From positions 1 through 7,083 of the forward strand of contig JAKACL010000154.1 of NCBI GenBank assembly GCA_021821425.1: DNA of 7,083 bases, in the 5' to 3' direction. The notes under the pieces are model-generated. The model saw only the letters and a program-made list of their open reading frames with translations, was not told where the DNA came from and made no database searches. Shown in pieces: positions 1 through 6,321 of the stretch (its first letter is position 1; each line of letters starts with the position of its first letter). This stretch comes from Pseudomonadota bacterium. Lineage in GTDB: Bacteria; Pseudomonadota; Gammaproteobacteria; Burkholderiales; Thiobacillaceae. Both the position numbers and the translations under genes were made by a program.

Positions 1-1
1 G

Positions 2-2515
2 GCGCGGGTGAAGCGGGTGGGCTTTGCGCTGGAAAAAGGCGGCAAGAGCGAACAGGCGCGCGCGCCCGAAATCCAGCGCAGCCTGGGGCTGCCGCCCGAC
101 GATGCACACGCGGCGCTGATGAAGCACCTGATGACGGCGGGCCAGCGGCGCAAGAAGCAGGCGACGAAGGAGCTGGAAAAAGCGCTCGGCGCCGGGCTCG
201 ACACTTACCTGCGTGACCTCGACACGCTAGAAACCGCGCTCGAAAAGATCACCGCGATCCAGACCGACCAGCGCATCTGGGCCCTCAACCGCCACGGCCT
301 GCTGCTCGGCCACGCGCTGCTGGCGGCCTATCAGGACGCCAAGGCGCAGCAGGGCGTGATCGACTTTGCCGATGCCGAGTGGCTGGCCTGCCGCCTGCTC
401 GCCAGCGAGGAACACGCGCCGGCGCTGGCCATGAAGCTGGACGCGCGCTACCGGCATCTGCTGCTCGACGAATTCCAGGACACCAACCCGCTGCAGTGGC
501 GGGCGCTCTCGACCTGGCTGCTGGAAGCGCACGGCGCCGACAGCCACATGACGGTATTCATGGTGGGCGACCCCAAGCAGGCGATCTACCGCTTCCGCCG
601 GGGCGAGGCGCGGGTGTTCGACGCGGCGGCGGATTTCCTGGCCACGCATTTCGATGCCGCCCGCTTCAGCACCGACATGACGCGGCGGCTGGCGCCTGCG
701 GTGGTGGCGGCGATCAACCCGGTGTTCGCCGGCGTGGCGGGCTTTGCCGGGCACACGCACGCGCCCGTCAACGACACGCTGCCGGGCGCGCTGCGCTGCC
801 TGCCGGTGCAGGCGGAAAAAACCGAAGCCGAAGCGGCTGGTATGCGCAACCCGCTCACCACGCCGCAGCCGGAAGCCGACGACCGCGCCGTGCACGAAGA
901 GGCGCGGCAGTTTGCCCGCGTGTTGCGCGACGAGGTGCTGGGCCGCTGGGGGGTGGCGGACAAAACGGGCGCCCTGCGCGCGGCGCGCCCCGGCGACGTC
1001 ATGGCGCTGGTGCGGAAGCGCACCCACCTGCACCTGGTCGAACGCGAACTGGAAGCCGCGCGCATCCCCTTCATCACCTCGCGCCGCGGCGGCCTGCTGC
1101 ACGCGCTGGAAGCGCAGGACGTGATTGCGCTGATCGAAACCCTGCTGCTGCCGCACGCCGAACTGAAGCTGGCACACGTGCTGAAGTGCCCGATCTTCGG
1201 CTGCAGCGACGATGATCTGCTGCAGGTGTTTGCGCCCGGCAGCGAACCGCGCGGCTGGGAACAACTGCTCGCGCTCGCGAGCAAATCCGACTGCCCGGCA
1301 ACGCTTTCGCGCGCGGCTCGGCTGCTGACCCGCTGGCGGGCCCACTGCGGCACGCTGCCGGTGCACGACCTGCTCGACCGCATCTATTTCGAGGGCGACC
1401 TCGAAGCACGCTACGCCGCCGCCGTGCCGGAGGCGATGCGCCCGCAGGTGGCCGCCAACCTGCGCGCCTTCATGCAGTTGGCGCTGACACAGGACGCCGG
1501 CCGCTACCCGACGCTGGCCGGCTTCGTGCGCGAACTGGCCAGCCTCGTCGACGACGCCGACGCCGCGCCCGGCGAGGGGCTGGCGGCCGACGGCGAGAAC
1601 GCGGTGCGGCTGCTGACCATCCACGGTTCCAAGGGGCTGGAAGCGCCGATCGTCTGGCTGCTCGGCGGCAGCGACCACCCGAAAGGGGAAAGCTACGCGG
1701 TGCTGGCGCCATGGCCGCCCGAGGCGCCGCGGCCGGTGCACTTTTCGCTGTTCGGCCGGCAGGACGACCGGGGCGTCGCGCGGGGAGACTGGTTCAAGGA
1801 AGAAGCCGATCTCGCGCAACGCGAATCCGACAACCTGCTGTATGTGGCGCTGACCCGCCCGCGACAGGCGCTGATCGTCAGCGGCGACGCCCACAAGAAC
1901 GCCTGGCTGGCGCGCGTCGACGCGGCCTGGAAAGACCGCGCGCTGCCCGTCGATCTGCCGATCGCGGCGGCCGCAGCCGCCGTCTGCGCCCCGCCGACGA
2001 TCCGCATCGACGCGCCGGCGGTGGGGCAGCGCAGCGCGCCGCCCGCAGCCAACCCGGCGGCATCGATGGGCGAGCTCTTCCATGCCTGTCTGGAACACCA
2101 TGCGCCGCCCGGGGCCCCGGGCGACCTGCCGGCGCTGGCCGCACGCCTGGGGCTGGAGGCGCAACTCGACCGCACCGAAGCGGCCGCCCGCGCGCTCTTG
2201 GCGCAGCCGCATCTGGTGCGCTTTTTCGACCCCGCGCACTACCGCTGCGCCCACAACGAATGGTCGCTGCTGGACGGCAGCGGCCGGCTGCAGCGGCTCG
2301 ACCGCGTGGTGGAATTCGATGATGCGATCTGGCTGATCGACTACAAGACCGGCGACGACTGCCGCGGCGTCAGCGACGCGCAGCTGGTTGAGCGCCATCG
2401 CACGCAGCTGGCCGGCTACCGGTCGCTGCTGACCGAACTCCACGCCGGCAAGCCGGTCCATTCCGCGCTGCTGCTGGCCGACGGCAGGCTGATTCATATG
2501 GAAAATCAAGCATGA
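2..2515 (+). CDS. AddA/RecB-type UvrD-family helicase-nuclease, 5'-truncated
   Basis: This is the C-terminal part of an ATP-dependent DNA helicase fused to a RecB-type nuclease; such proteins process double-strand ends for recombination, usually with an AddB-like partner. The frame is open to the left edge, so the true start and the Walker A motif lie outside. Numbering from the GTG at 8, superfamily 1 motifs follow in order: DEFQDT (motif II, residues 154-159), VGDPKQAIYRFRRGE (motif III, 186-200), a TRR-type motif IV near 225, IHGSKGLE (motif V, 538-545) and LLYVALTRPR (motif VI, 610-619). The nuclease domain then shows FHACLE (H692), LDRVVEF (D765), IDYKTG (D778, K780) and QLAGY (Q800, Y804), so the catalytic set looks intact. 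The two-domain order fits AddA and RecB; which applies depends on the upstream gene. The stop overlaps the next start by ATGA, suggesting one operon. Family assignment is secure; the exact subunit name is not. Confidence 0.93.
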   Translation, partial: ARVKRVGFALEKGGKSEQARAPEIQRSLGLPPDDAHAALMKHLMTAGQRRKKQATKELEKALGAGLDTYLRDLDTLETALEKITAIQTDQRIWALNRHGLLLGHALLAAYQDAKAQQGVIDFADAEWLACRLLASEEHAPALAMKLDARYRHLLLDEFQDTNPLQWRALSTWLLEAHGADSHMTVFMVGDPKQAIYRFRRGEARVFDAAADFLATHFDAARFSTDMTRRLAPAVVAAINPVFAGVAGFAGHTHAPVNDTLPGALRCLPVQAEKTEAEAAGMRNPLTTPQPEADDRAVHEEARQFARVLRDEVLGRWGVADKTGALRAARPGDVMALVRKRTHLHLVERELEAARIPFITSRRGGLLHALEAQDVIALIETLLLPHAELKLAHVLKCPIFGCSDDDLLQVFAPGSEPRGWEQLLALASKSDCPATLSRAARLLTRWRAHCGTLPVHDLLDRIYFEGDLEARYAAAVPEAMRPQVAANLRAFMQLALTQDAGRYPTLAGFVRELASLVDDADAAPGEGLAADGENAVRLLTIHGSKGLEAPIVWLLGGSDHPKGESYAVLAPWPPEAPRPVHFSLFGRQDDRGVARGDWFKEEADLAQRESDNLLYVALTRPRQALIVSGDAHKNAWLARVDAAWKDRALPVDLPIAAAAAAVCAPPTIRIDAPAVGQRSAPPAANPAASMGELFHACLEHHAPPGAPGDLPALAARLGLEAQLDRTEAAARALLAQPHLVRFFDPAHYRCAHNEWSLLDGSGRLQRLDRVVEFDDAIWLIDYKTGDDCRGVSDAQLVERHRTQLAGYRSLLTELHAGKPVHSALLLADGRLIHMENQA

Positions 2516-3108
2516 ACGACAAGCCCTTCTCCGAATCCTGCGTGCAGAACCGCGAGCCGATCCTGGCGGTGCTGCGCGTCTGGTTTGCCGACCGCCGCCA
2601 CGTGCTGGAAATCGGCAGCGGCACCGGCCAGCACGCGGTGTATTTCGCGCCCGAACTGCCGCATCTGGAGTGGCAGACCGCCGACGTGCCGCCGCACCAC
2701 GCCGGCATCCGCGCCTGGCTCGACGCCGCCGCGCTGCCCAACGTGCGGCCGCCACTGGCGCTCGACGCCAACGACACGGCCTGGCACGGCGGCCGCTACG
2801 ACGCGGTGTTTTCGGCCAACACGCTGCACATCATGAGCTGGCCCGAGGTGGAACGCTGCTTTGCCGGCATCGGCAAAGTGCTGGAGTCCAGCGGCGTCCT
2901 GGTCATCTATGGTCCGTTCAACTACAACGGCGCCTACACCTCGGAGAGCAATGCCCGCTTCGACGCCTGGCTGAAGGGGCGCGATCCCGCCTCCGGGGTA
3001 CGCGACTTCGAGGCGGTGGACGCGCTGGCGCGCGCGCAGGGCCTGGTTCTGCAGCAGGACATCGCGATGCCGGCCAACAACCGTACACTTGTCTGGCGCA
3101 TGGAATAG
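2512..3108 (+). CDS. DUF938-family SAM-dependent methyltransferase
   Basis: This complete 198-aa protein is a class I (Rossmann-fold) methyltransferase of the DUF938 type. Motif I, VLEIGSGTGQH (residues 31-41), is the glycine-rich SAM-binding loop. An acidic residue after strand 2 (TADVP, D58), LDAND (84-88) and YDAVFSANTLHIMSW (96-110) follow as expected. The segment GPFNYNGAYTSESNARFD (134-151) and the later RDFEAVDAL are what I recognise as hallmarks of DUF938. The substrate of this family is unknown to me. The start is fixed by the ATGA overlap with the helicase-nuclease stop, and the start MNDKPFSESCVQNREPIL is typical of the family. The protein is probably made by translational coupling with the upstream gene, though no functional link to DNA repair is evident. 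No key motif is missing. Confidence 0.93.
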   Translation: MNDKPFSESCVQNREPILAVLRVWFADRRHVLEIGSGTGQHAVYFAPELPHLEWQTADVPPHHAGIRAWLDAAALPNVRPPLALDANDTAWHGGRYDAVFSANTLHIMSWPEVERCFAGIGKVLESSGVLVIYGPFNYNGAYTSESNARFDAWLKGRDPASGVRDFEAVDALARAQGLVLQQDIAMPANNRTLVWRME

Positions 3109-3115
3109 GATGAAT

Positions 3116-3127
3116 TTACCTCGGTAA
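3116..3127. repeat. Short inverted repeat TTACC-TC-GGTAA
   Basis: Two perfect 5-bp arms are separated by 2 bp. They lie 8 bp after the methyltransferase stop and just upstream of the -35 hexamer of the promoter at 3134-3160. The repeat could be an operator, possibly for the ribbon-helix-helix-like product of the gene downstream, because such proteins often bind short palindromes at their own promoters. A 5-bp repeat can also arise by chance. It has no T-run and is not a terminator. Confidence 0.3.
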
Positions 3128-3133
3128 CCGTGC

Positions 3134-3160
3134 TTGCCTCACTGGGGGCTTTGCTATAAC
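3134..3160 (+). promoter_or_regulatory. Putative sigma70-type promoter with extended -10
   Basis: The 80-bp gap between the methyltransferase and the 112-aa gene contains TTGCCT (3134-3139) and TATAAC (3155-3160). The spacer is 15 bp, or 16 bp if CTTGCC at 3133 is used as the -35. TGC directly precedes the -10 hexamer, giving an extended -10 element that can compensate for the short spacer. Transcription would start near 3167, leaving a leader of about 22 nt that contains the GAGGAA ribosome-binding site at 3178-3183. This suggests the 112-aa gene is transcribed separately from the helicase-methyltransferase pair. It is a prediction from motif match only. Confidence 0.5.
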
Positions 3161-3188
3161 GAAACCATCGTGAGATTGAGGAACGTTC

Positions 3189-3527
3189 ATGCGCATCGCC
3201 GAACTGATCCAGCGCTGGAGCAAGGAGGGCCACGCACGCGCCGACGTGCGCGCCTATACCGTGCATTTGCCGCTGCGGGACGCCGCGCGCGTCGAAGCCC
3301 TGCACCTGATGTACCCGGGCCGCAGCGATTCCCAGTTGATGGCCGACCTGATCCGGGCCGCGCTCGACGAGCTGGAAGTCGCCATGCCCTACATTCCGGG
3401 CAATCGCATCATTGCCGAGGACGACTACGGCGACCCGATTTACGAAGACCTCGGTCCGACGCCGCGATTTTATTCGCTGTCGCACGAGATCCTGCGCAAG
3501 CTGGCATCGCTGCCGGCGGAAAAGTAA
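3189..3527 (+). CDS. Small protein with ribbon-helix-helix-like core, function unknown
   Basis: This is a complete 112-aa, acidic, soluble-looking protein. The start is supported by GAGGAA (3178-3183) five bases upstream. Residues 22-62 read like a ribbon-helix-helix (CopG/Arc) unit: a strand with alternating hydrophobics (YTVHLPL, 23-29), a first helix (about 30-42), a turn at GRSDSQ (44-49) and a second helix (about 49-63, LMADLIRAALDELE). The C-terminal part carries conserved-looking boxes, PYIPGNRII (67-75), GDPIYEDLGPTPRFYSLS (81-98) and then a helix. I recall similar proteins in Pseudomonas and betaproteobacteria, some with vague names such as 'pilin assembly' or 'type 1 pili tip component', but the sequence has no signal peptide or pilin feature to support that. 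A DNA-binding role is an inference from the fold pattern. It may be monocistronic from its own promoter. Confidence 0.85.
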   Translation: MRIAELIQRWSKEGHARADVRAYTVHLPLRDAARVEALHLMYPGRSDSQLMADLIRAALDELEVAMPYIPGNRIIAEDDYGDPIYEDLGPTPRFYSLSHEILRKLASLPAEK

Positions 3528-3553
3528 CTGTCGGATTAATTTACAACGCCGTA

Positions 3554-3575
3554 GCGGCGGGGCCGGATTCGCCGC
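3554..3575. repeat. Inverted repeat GCGGCG / CGCCGC in the intergenic gap
   Basis: Six-base perfect arms (3554-3559 and 3570-3575) flank a 10-base loop, 26 bp after the stop of the 112-aa gene. The nearest T-run (TTTT, 3587-3590) is 11 bases beyond the second arm, so it is a poor intrinsic terminator. It could still slow or end transcription, or bind a protein upstream of the sigma54 promoter at 3608. GC-rich DNA yields such repeats often. Confidence 0.25.
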
Positions 3576-3607
3576 ACATGCTGCTGTTTTAAATAGGGTT
3601 TTGTTTC

Positions 3608-3623
3608 TGGCACAGGCATTGCT
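3608..3623 (+). promoter_or_regulatory. Sigma54 (RpoN) -24/-12 promoter, perfect consensus match
   Basis: The 16 bases TGGCACAGGCATTGCT match the sigma54 consensus TGGCACRNNNNTTGCW at every specified position. The invariant GG is at 3609-3610 and GC at 3621-3622, with exactly ten bases between them. Transcription would start near 3634, about 30 nt before the ATG of the 79-aa membrane protein. Ten fixed plus two two-fold positions are expected by chance about once per four million sites, so a random hit in this window is unlikely. Sigma54 promoters need an enhancer-binding activator. I could not identify a clear activator site upstream, so the signal that controls it is unknown. TATAAA at 3634-3639 lies at the predicted start and has no usable -35. 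Confidence 0.75.
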
Positions 3624-3663
3624 CGCACGCTCGTATAAAACAACAACGCGAGTAACGACCATC

Positions 3664-3903
3664 ATGTATCTCGGACCGGCCTTCCTTTTCGCGGCCTTTG
3701 CCAGCCTGTTCTATATCCCGGGCTTTCTGGACATTCCTTTCGGCCTGCTCACGCCGCGCCAGCTCGTTTCGCAGCTGCTGTTCTCGGTGTTCGGCCTGAT
3801 TGCGCTGGCGGCGCTGGCGCGCTCGATCGAACTCGACCCGGTGTGGCCCTGGCGTCCGGGTTTTCGCCGCACGCTCGACTGGCTGCTGGGGCGCACGCAA
3901 TAA
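3664..3903 (+). CDS. Small two-helix inner-membrane protein, hypothetical
   Basis: This is a 79-aa protein that I do not recognise. Two hydrophobic segments, about residues 4-22 (ending FYIPGFL) and 34-52 (starting LVSQLLF), are joined by a short loop with DIPFGLLTPRQ. The C-terminal tail (53-79) is rich in arginine and tryptophan (WPWRPGFRR, 61-69). By the positive-inside rule the tail, and so probably both ends, face the cytoplasm. The reading frame continues upstream, but 3664 is the only ATG after the sigma54 promoter, and it lies about 30 nt downstream of the predicted transcript start. No clear Shine-Dalgarno sequence is visible. Codon third positions are mostly G or C, as in the neighbours, which supports real coding. 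argJ starts 46 bp downstream, so read-through from the sigma54 promoter into argJ is possible. No function is proposed. Confidence 0.72.
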   Translation: MYLGPAFLFAAFASLFYIPGFLDIPFGLLTPRQLVSQLLFSVFGLIALAALARSIELDPVWPWRPGFRRTLDWLLGRTQ

Positions 3904-3949
3904 GCACGCGGGCAGAATAAAATAGCGGCTTTCCTCCCGGTCTGCCGCC

Positions 3950-5176
3950 ATGCCCGTCAACCTCGCCGCTCCCGATTCCGCCTCCCTGCTGCCGATTGCC
4001 GGCGTCCGCCTTGGCATCGCCTCCGCCGGTATCAAGAAGCCGGGGCGGCGCGACATCACGCTGATCGAGCTGGCGCCGGGCTCGCAGGTGGCCGGCGTAT
4101 TCACGCAAAATCGTTTCTGCGCCGCTCCGGTCACGGTCTGCAGGCAGCACCTGGTCAGCGATGACATCCGCGCCCTGCTGATCAACACCGGTAATGCCAA
4201 CGCCGGCACCGGCGAGGAAGGCCTCAATCGCGCGCGCCGGAGTTGCGAGGCAGTGGCCGATCTCTTCGGCATCAAGCCCGAACAGGTGCTGCCGTTTTCC
4301 ACCGGCGTGATCCTCGAGCCGCTGCCGATCGACAAGATCCTGCCCGCGTTGCCCGCAGCCCAAGCCGATCTCGCTGCCAACCACTGGAGCGAAGCCGCCC
4401 ACGCGATCATGACCACCGACATCGTCGCCAAGGGCGCCAGCCGCCAGGCGCAGGTCGGCGGCAAAACCGTGACGGTGACCGGTGTCGCCAAGGGCTCCGG
4501 CATGATTCATCCCAATATGGCGACCATGCTCGGCTATGTGGCCACCGACGCGGCGATTGCGCCGGGCCTGATGCAGCGGATGGTCAAGGAGGTCGCCGAC
4601 GTCTCGTTCAACTGCGTCACCGTCGACGGCGACACGTCCACGAATGACAGCTTCATCCTGATCGCCACCGGCCAGGCCGGCAACGCTGAAGTCGCCGATG
4701 CCGCGAGCGCCGACTATGCTGCGCTGAAAGCCGCCCTGAGCGACGTCGCGATCCAGCTCGCGCAGGCGATGGCGCGCGACGGCGAGGGCGCGACCAAGTT
4801 CATGACGATCAATGTCGAGGGTGGCCGCGACCACGCCGAATGCAAGCAGATCGCCTACGCGATTGCGCGCTCCCCGCTGGTCAAGACCGCGTTTTTCGCC
4901 AGCGACCCCAACCTCGGCCGCATCCTCGCCGCGATCGGCTACGCAGGGGTGATGGACCTCGATGTGAATACCTTGAAGGTGTATCTGGGCGACGTGCTGG
5001 TCGCCGAAAACGGCGGCCGCGCCGCAAGCTACACCGAAGCGCAGGGCGCAGCGGTGATGAAGGAATCCGAGATCACCGTGCGTGTGGTGCTCAATCGCGG
5101 CAGCGTGAACGCCACGGTGTGGACCTGCGATTTTTCCTACGACTACGTGAAGATCAACGCGGAATACCGCACCTGA
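3950..5176 (+). CDS. argJ: Glutamate N-acetyltransferase / ornithine acetyltransferase ArgJ
   Basis: ArgJ transfers the acetyl group of N-acetylornithine to glutamate, recycling acetyl in arginine biosynthesis in the cytoplasm. Some members also make N-acetylglutamate from acetyl-CoA, and sequence alone does not settle which type this is. The 408-aa length is typical. The autocleavage site is clear: [14 protein letters not shown] (181-194), with cut between A191 and T192, where T192 becomes the N-terminal nucleophile of the beta chain. Other conserved parts are [11 protein letters not shown] (51-61), NTGNANA (79-85), STGVI (117-121, oxyanion region), MTTD (154-157), DGDTSTND (226-233) and the C-terminal [15 protein letters not shown]. 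Residues 319-324 read DPNLGR where many homologues have DPNWGR, which I take as lineage variation. The start MPVNL matches betaproteobacterial relatives, but no strong Shine-Dalgarno precedes it. TAAAAT at 3918-3923 could be a -10, with no good -35. Confidence 0.97.
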   Translation: MPVNLAAPDSASLLPIAGVRLGIASAGIKKPGRRDITLIELAPGSQVAGVFTQNRFCAAPVTVCRQHLVSDDIRALLINTGNANAGTGEEGLNRARRSCEAVADLFGIKPEQVLPFSTGVILEPLPIDKILPALPAAQADLAANHWSEAAHAIMTTDIVAKGASRQAQVGGKTVTVTGVAKGSGMIHPNMATMLGYVATDAAIAPGLMQRMVKEVADVSFNCVTVDGDTSTNDSFILIATGQAGNAEVADAASADYAALKAALSDVAIQLAQAMARDGEGATKFMTINVEGGRDHAECKQIAYAIARSPLVKTAFFASDPNLGRILAAIGYAGVMDLDVNTLKVYLGDVLVAENGGRAASYTEAQGAAVMKESEITVRVVLNRGSVNATVWTCDFSYDYVKINAEYRT

Positions 5177-5182
5177 TTTTTT
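5159..5182 (+). terminator. Weak possible terminator at the end of argJ
   Basis: A 4-bp stem GCGG (5159-5162) / CCGC (5167-5170) with an AATA loop overlaps the last argJ codons. Six bases (5171-5176, including the stop) separate it from a run of six T (5177-5182). The stem is short and the T-run is not adjacent, so this is a marginal intrinsic terminator at best. It sits in the 4-bp gap between the convergent argJ and regulator genes, where some termination signal would be useful. Confidence 0.25.
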
Positions 5183-6215
5183 ATCTCTGGGCTTCGCCCA
5201 GCACCTGCCGCATCGCCCGGAAACGTTTACGGTACTGCGCCGGCGTCAGCATCACGCTGCGCCGGAACAGCCGGGCGAAGAAAGCCGCGTCCTCGTATCC
5301 CACTTCGTTGGCGATCGCCCCGATCGGCGCATCGCCGGCTTCGAGCATCTGCTTGGCTTCTTCGATGCGAAGCGTGTGCACATAGTCGAGCGGCGACATG
5401 CCGGTGGCCGCGGCGAAGCGGCGCTTGAACGAGCGCTCGGGCAGGCCGGACTCGCGCACCATCGCGGCGACCGGCGCAGGGTCCATGTAGTGGTCGGCGA
5501 TCCATGCCTGGCAGCGCGCGATGAGAGCGTCTTCGACCTGGCGCGTGCGCGCCAGCCGGGCGTAAGGCTGCTGGCCGACCTGGTGCCAGTCGATGAGGTT
5601 GAGCCGCGCGACCTGCATCGCTGCCTCGCTGCCCGCGACGCGCGCGATCAGATAGAGCGCGAGATCGAGCCAGCTGGTGCCGCCGCCGGCCATGACCAGA
5701 CGTCCGCCTTCGCCGGTGACGACCAGCGCGCGCTGCGCATGCACCGTGACGCCGGGGTAGTCGCGCGCAAGCACGTCGCACCAGGCCCAGTGGGTGGTGG
5801 CGTCGCAGCCTTCGAGCAGGCCGGCCTCAGCCAGCAGCAGCGCACCCGAACAGGCGGTGGCAAGCGTGGCGCCGCGCGCGTGGCAGTCGCGCAGCCATGC
5901 GATCTCTTCGTGAAAGCGCTCGGGGAGCGGCGTACCGGGCGGCAGGTTCACTTCGGGCACGCACACGATTTCGGCCGGCGGACAGTCGGCGAGGCGGGCT
6001 TCGACCGCGACCGGCACGTCGTTGCCGACGACGACGCTACCCGCCGTGCGCCCCACCAGCACCGGCCGGATCAGCTGCGGCCCGGACGCGCCGTCGACGA
6101 TGAGCGGCCAGTCGCGTCCCGCGCTGGCAAAGAGATCGAGCATGCCGTAGACAACCGAGGCCGAGGTCTCGGGAAAGACGAGCATCGCGACGGTGTGGGG
6201 CGCGGGGGCAGTCAT
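5181..6215 (-). CDS. GlxA-type AraC-family transcriptional regulator with DJ-1/GATase1-like domain
   Basis: This 344-aa regulator joins an N-terminal DJ-1/PfpI (class I amidotransferase-like) sensor domain, about residues 8-190, to a C-terminal AraC-type DNA-binding domain, about 230-334. The sensor shows VAMLVFPETSASVVYG (9-24), the elbow LATACSGALLLAEAGLLEG (118-136) with Cys122 at the nucleophile position, and ATTHW (139-143). The DNA-binding part has a first helix-turn-helix around SGLPERSFKRRFAAATG (256-272) and a second around IANEVGYEDAAFFARLFRR (301-319), ending LTPAQYRKRF (323-332), the AraC signature. Relatives such as GbdR, CdhR and ArgR sense amines, betaines or amino acids, usually by ligand binding rather than catalysis. 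The ligand here is unknown. AAGGAA (complement of 6231-6236) lies 15 bases before the ATG, rather far for a Shine-Dalgarno. It is divergent from the methyltransferase at 6329, its likely target, and convergent with argJ. Confidence 0.95.
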   Translation of the reverse strand: MTAPAPHTVAMLVFPETSASVVYGMLDLFASAGRDWPLIVDGASGPQLIRPVLVGRTAGSVVVGNDVPVAVEARLADCPPAEIVCVPEVNLPPGTPLPERFHEEIAWLRDCHARGATLATACSGALLLAEAGLLEGCDATTHWAWCDVLARDYPGVTVHAQRALVVTGEGGRLVMAGGGTSWLDLALYLIARVAGSEAAMQVARLNLIDWHQVGQQPYARLARTRQVEDALIARCQAWIADHYMDPAPVAAMVRESGLPERSFKRRFAAATGMSPLDYVHTLRIEEAKQMLEAGDAPIGAIANEVGYEDAAFFARLFRRSVMLTPAQYRKRFRAMRQVLGEAQR

Positions 6216-6247
6216 GGCCGAATCGTCAGCTTCCTTGCCGGAATGGC

Positions 6248-6276
6248 TTGAGCCCCGGGGGGCAGACGGGATTATT
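6248..6276. promoter_or_regulatory. Putative divergent promoter region with a shared -10 island
   Basis: In the 113-bp gap between the divergent genes, the plus strand shows TTGAGC (6248-6253) and GATTAT (6270-6275) with a 16-bp spacer. Each hexamer matches 4 of 6 consensus bases, and transcription would start near 6282. The only AT-rich island, ATTATT (6271-6276), also reads AATAAT on the minus strand, a 5 of 6 match to a -10 for the regulator gene, although its -35 (around 6294-6299) is poor. The weak boxes suit activator-dependent control. Confidence 0.35.
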
Positions 6277-6294
6277 GTGCGGCCATCGACCCCC

Positions 6295-6309
6295 GCAGGA
6301 AAGTCCTGC
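6295..6309. repeat. Perfect inverted repeat GCAGGA-AAG-TCCTGC, candidate operator or leader hairpin
   Basis: Two perfect 6-bp arms are separated by 3 bp, 6 bp before the AAGGAG ribosome-binding site of the methyltransferase. As DNA it overlies the place where the regulator gene's -35 would fall and lies just downstream of the predicted plus-strand start. A bound protein there could affect both genes. As RNA it would form a small hairpin next to the ribosome-binding site. AraC-family sites are more often direct repeats, so assignment to the neighbouring regulator is uncertain. Confidence 0.45.
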
Positions 6310-6315
6310 TCTTAC

Positions 6316-6321
6316 AAGGAG
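6316..6321 (+). promoter_or_regulatory. Strong Shine-Dalgarno sequence AAGGAG for the gene at 6329
   Basis: AAGGAG lies 7 bases before the ATG at 6329. It is the best ribosome-binding site in the window and fixes the start of the methyltransferase reading frame, which runs off the right edge. Confidence 0.85.

Noticed and set aside
227..2755. Very long minus-strand open frame (842 codons) opposite the helicase-nuclease and methyltransferase
   Set aside because: It spans two well-supported plus-strand genes, its translation is a low-complexity arginine/alanine/glutamine-rich mix with no motif, and such antisense frames are common in GC-rich genes.
3529..3545. NifA-like upstream activator sequence TGT...ACA about 97 bp before the predicted sigma54 start
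   Set aside because: The spacing is 11 bases, not the required 10, and a single imperfect copy is weak evidence. The distance is suggestive, so it is worth comparing across relatives.
3134..3592. Plus-strand frame of 152 codons overlapping the 112-aa gene
   Set aside because: The 112-aa frame has a ribosome-binding site and fold-like sequence; the 152-codon frame is arginine/alanine/proline-rich and recognisable only as a shifted reading.
3619..3639. Sigma70 promoter TTGCTC / TATAAA upstream of the 79-aa gene
   Set aside because: The spacer is only 9 bp. TTGCT is part of the sigma54 -12 element, and no -35 lies at 16-18 bp.
3918..3923. TAAAAT as a -10 box for argJ
   Set aside because: It is a fair -10 match, but no recognisable -35 lies 16-18 bp upstream, inside the end of the 79-aa gene. 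It is kept only as a remark under argJ.
3749..4834. Minus-strand frame of 361 codons opposite argJ
   Set aside because: argJ is unmistakable on the plus strand; the antisense translation has no recognisable domain.
5376..6251. Plus-strand frame of 291 codons opposite the AraC-family regulator
   Set aside because: The regulator's domains account for the region; the antisense product has biased composition and no motif.
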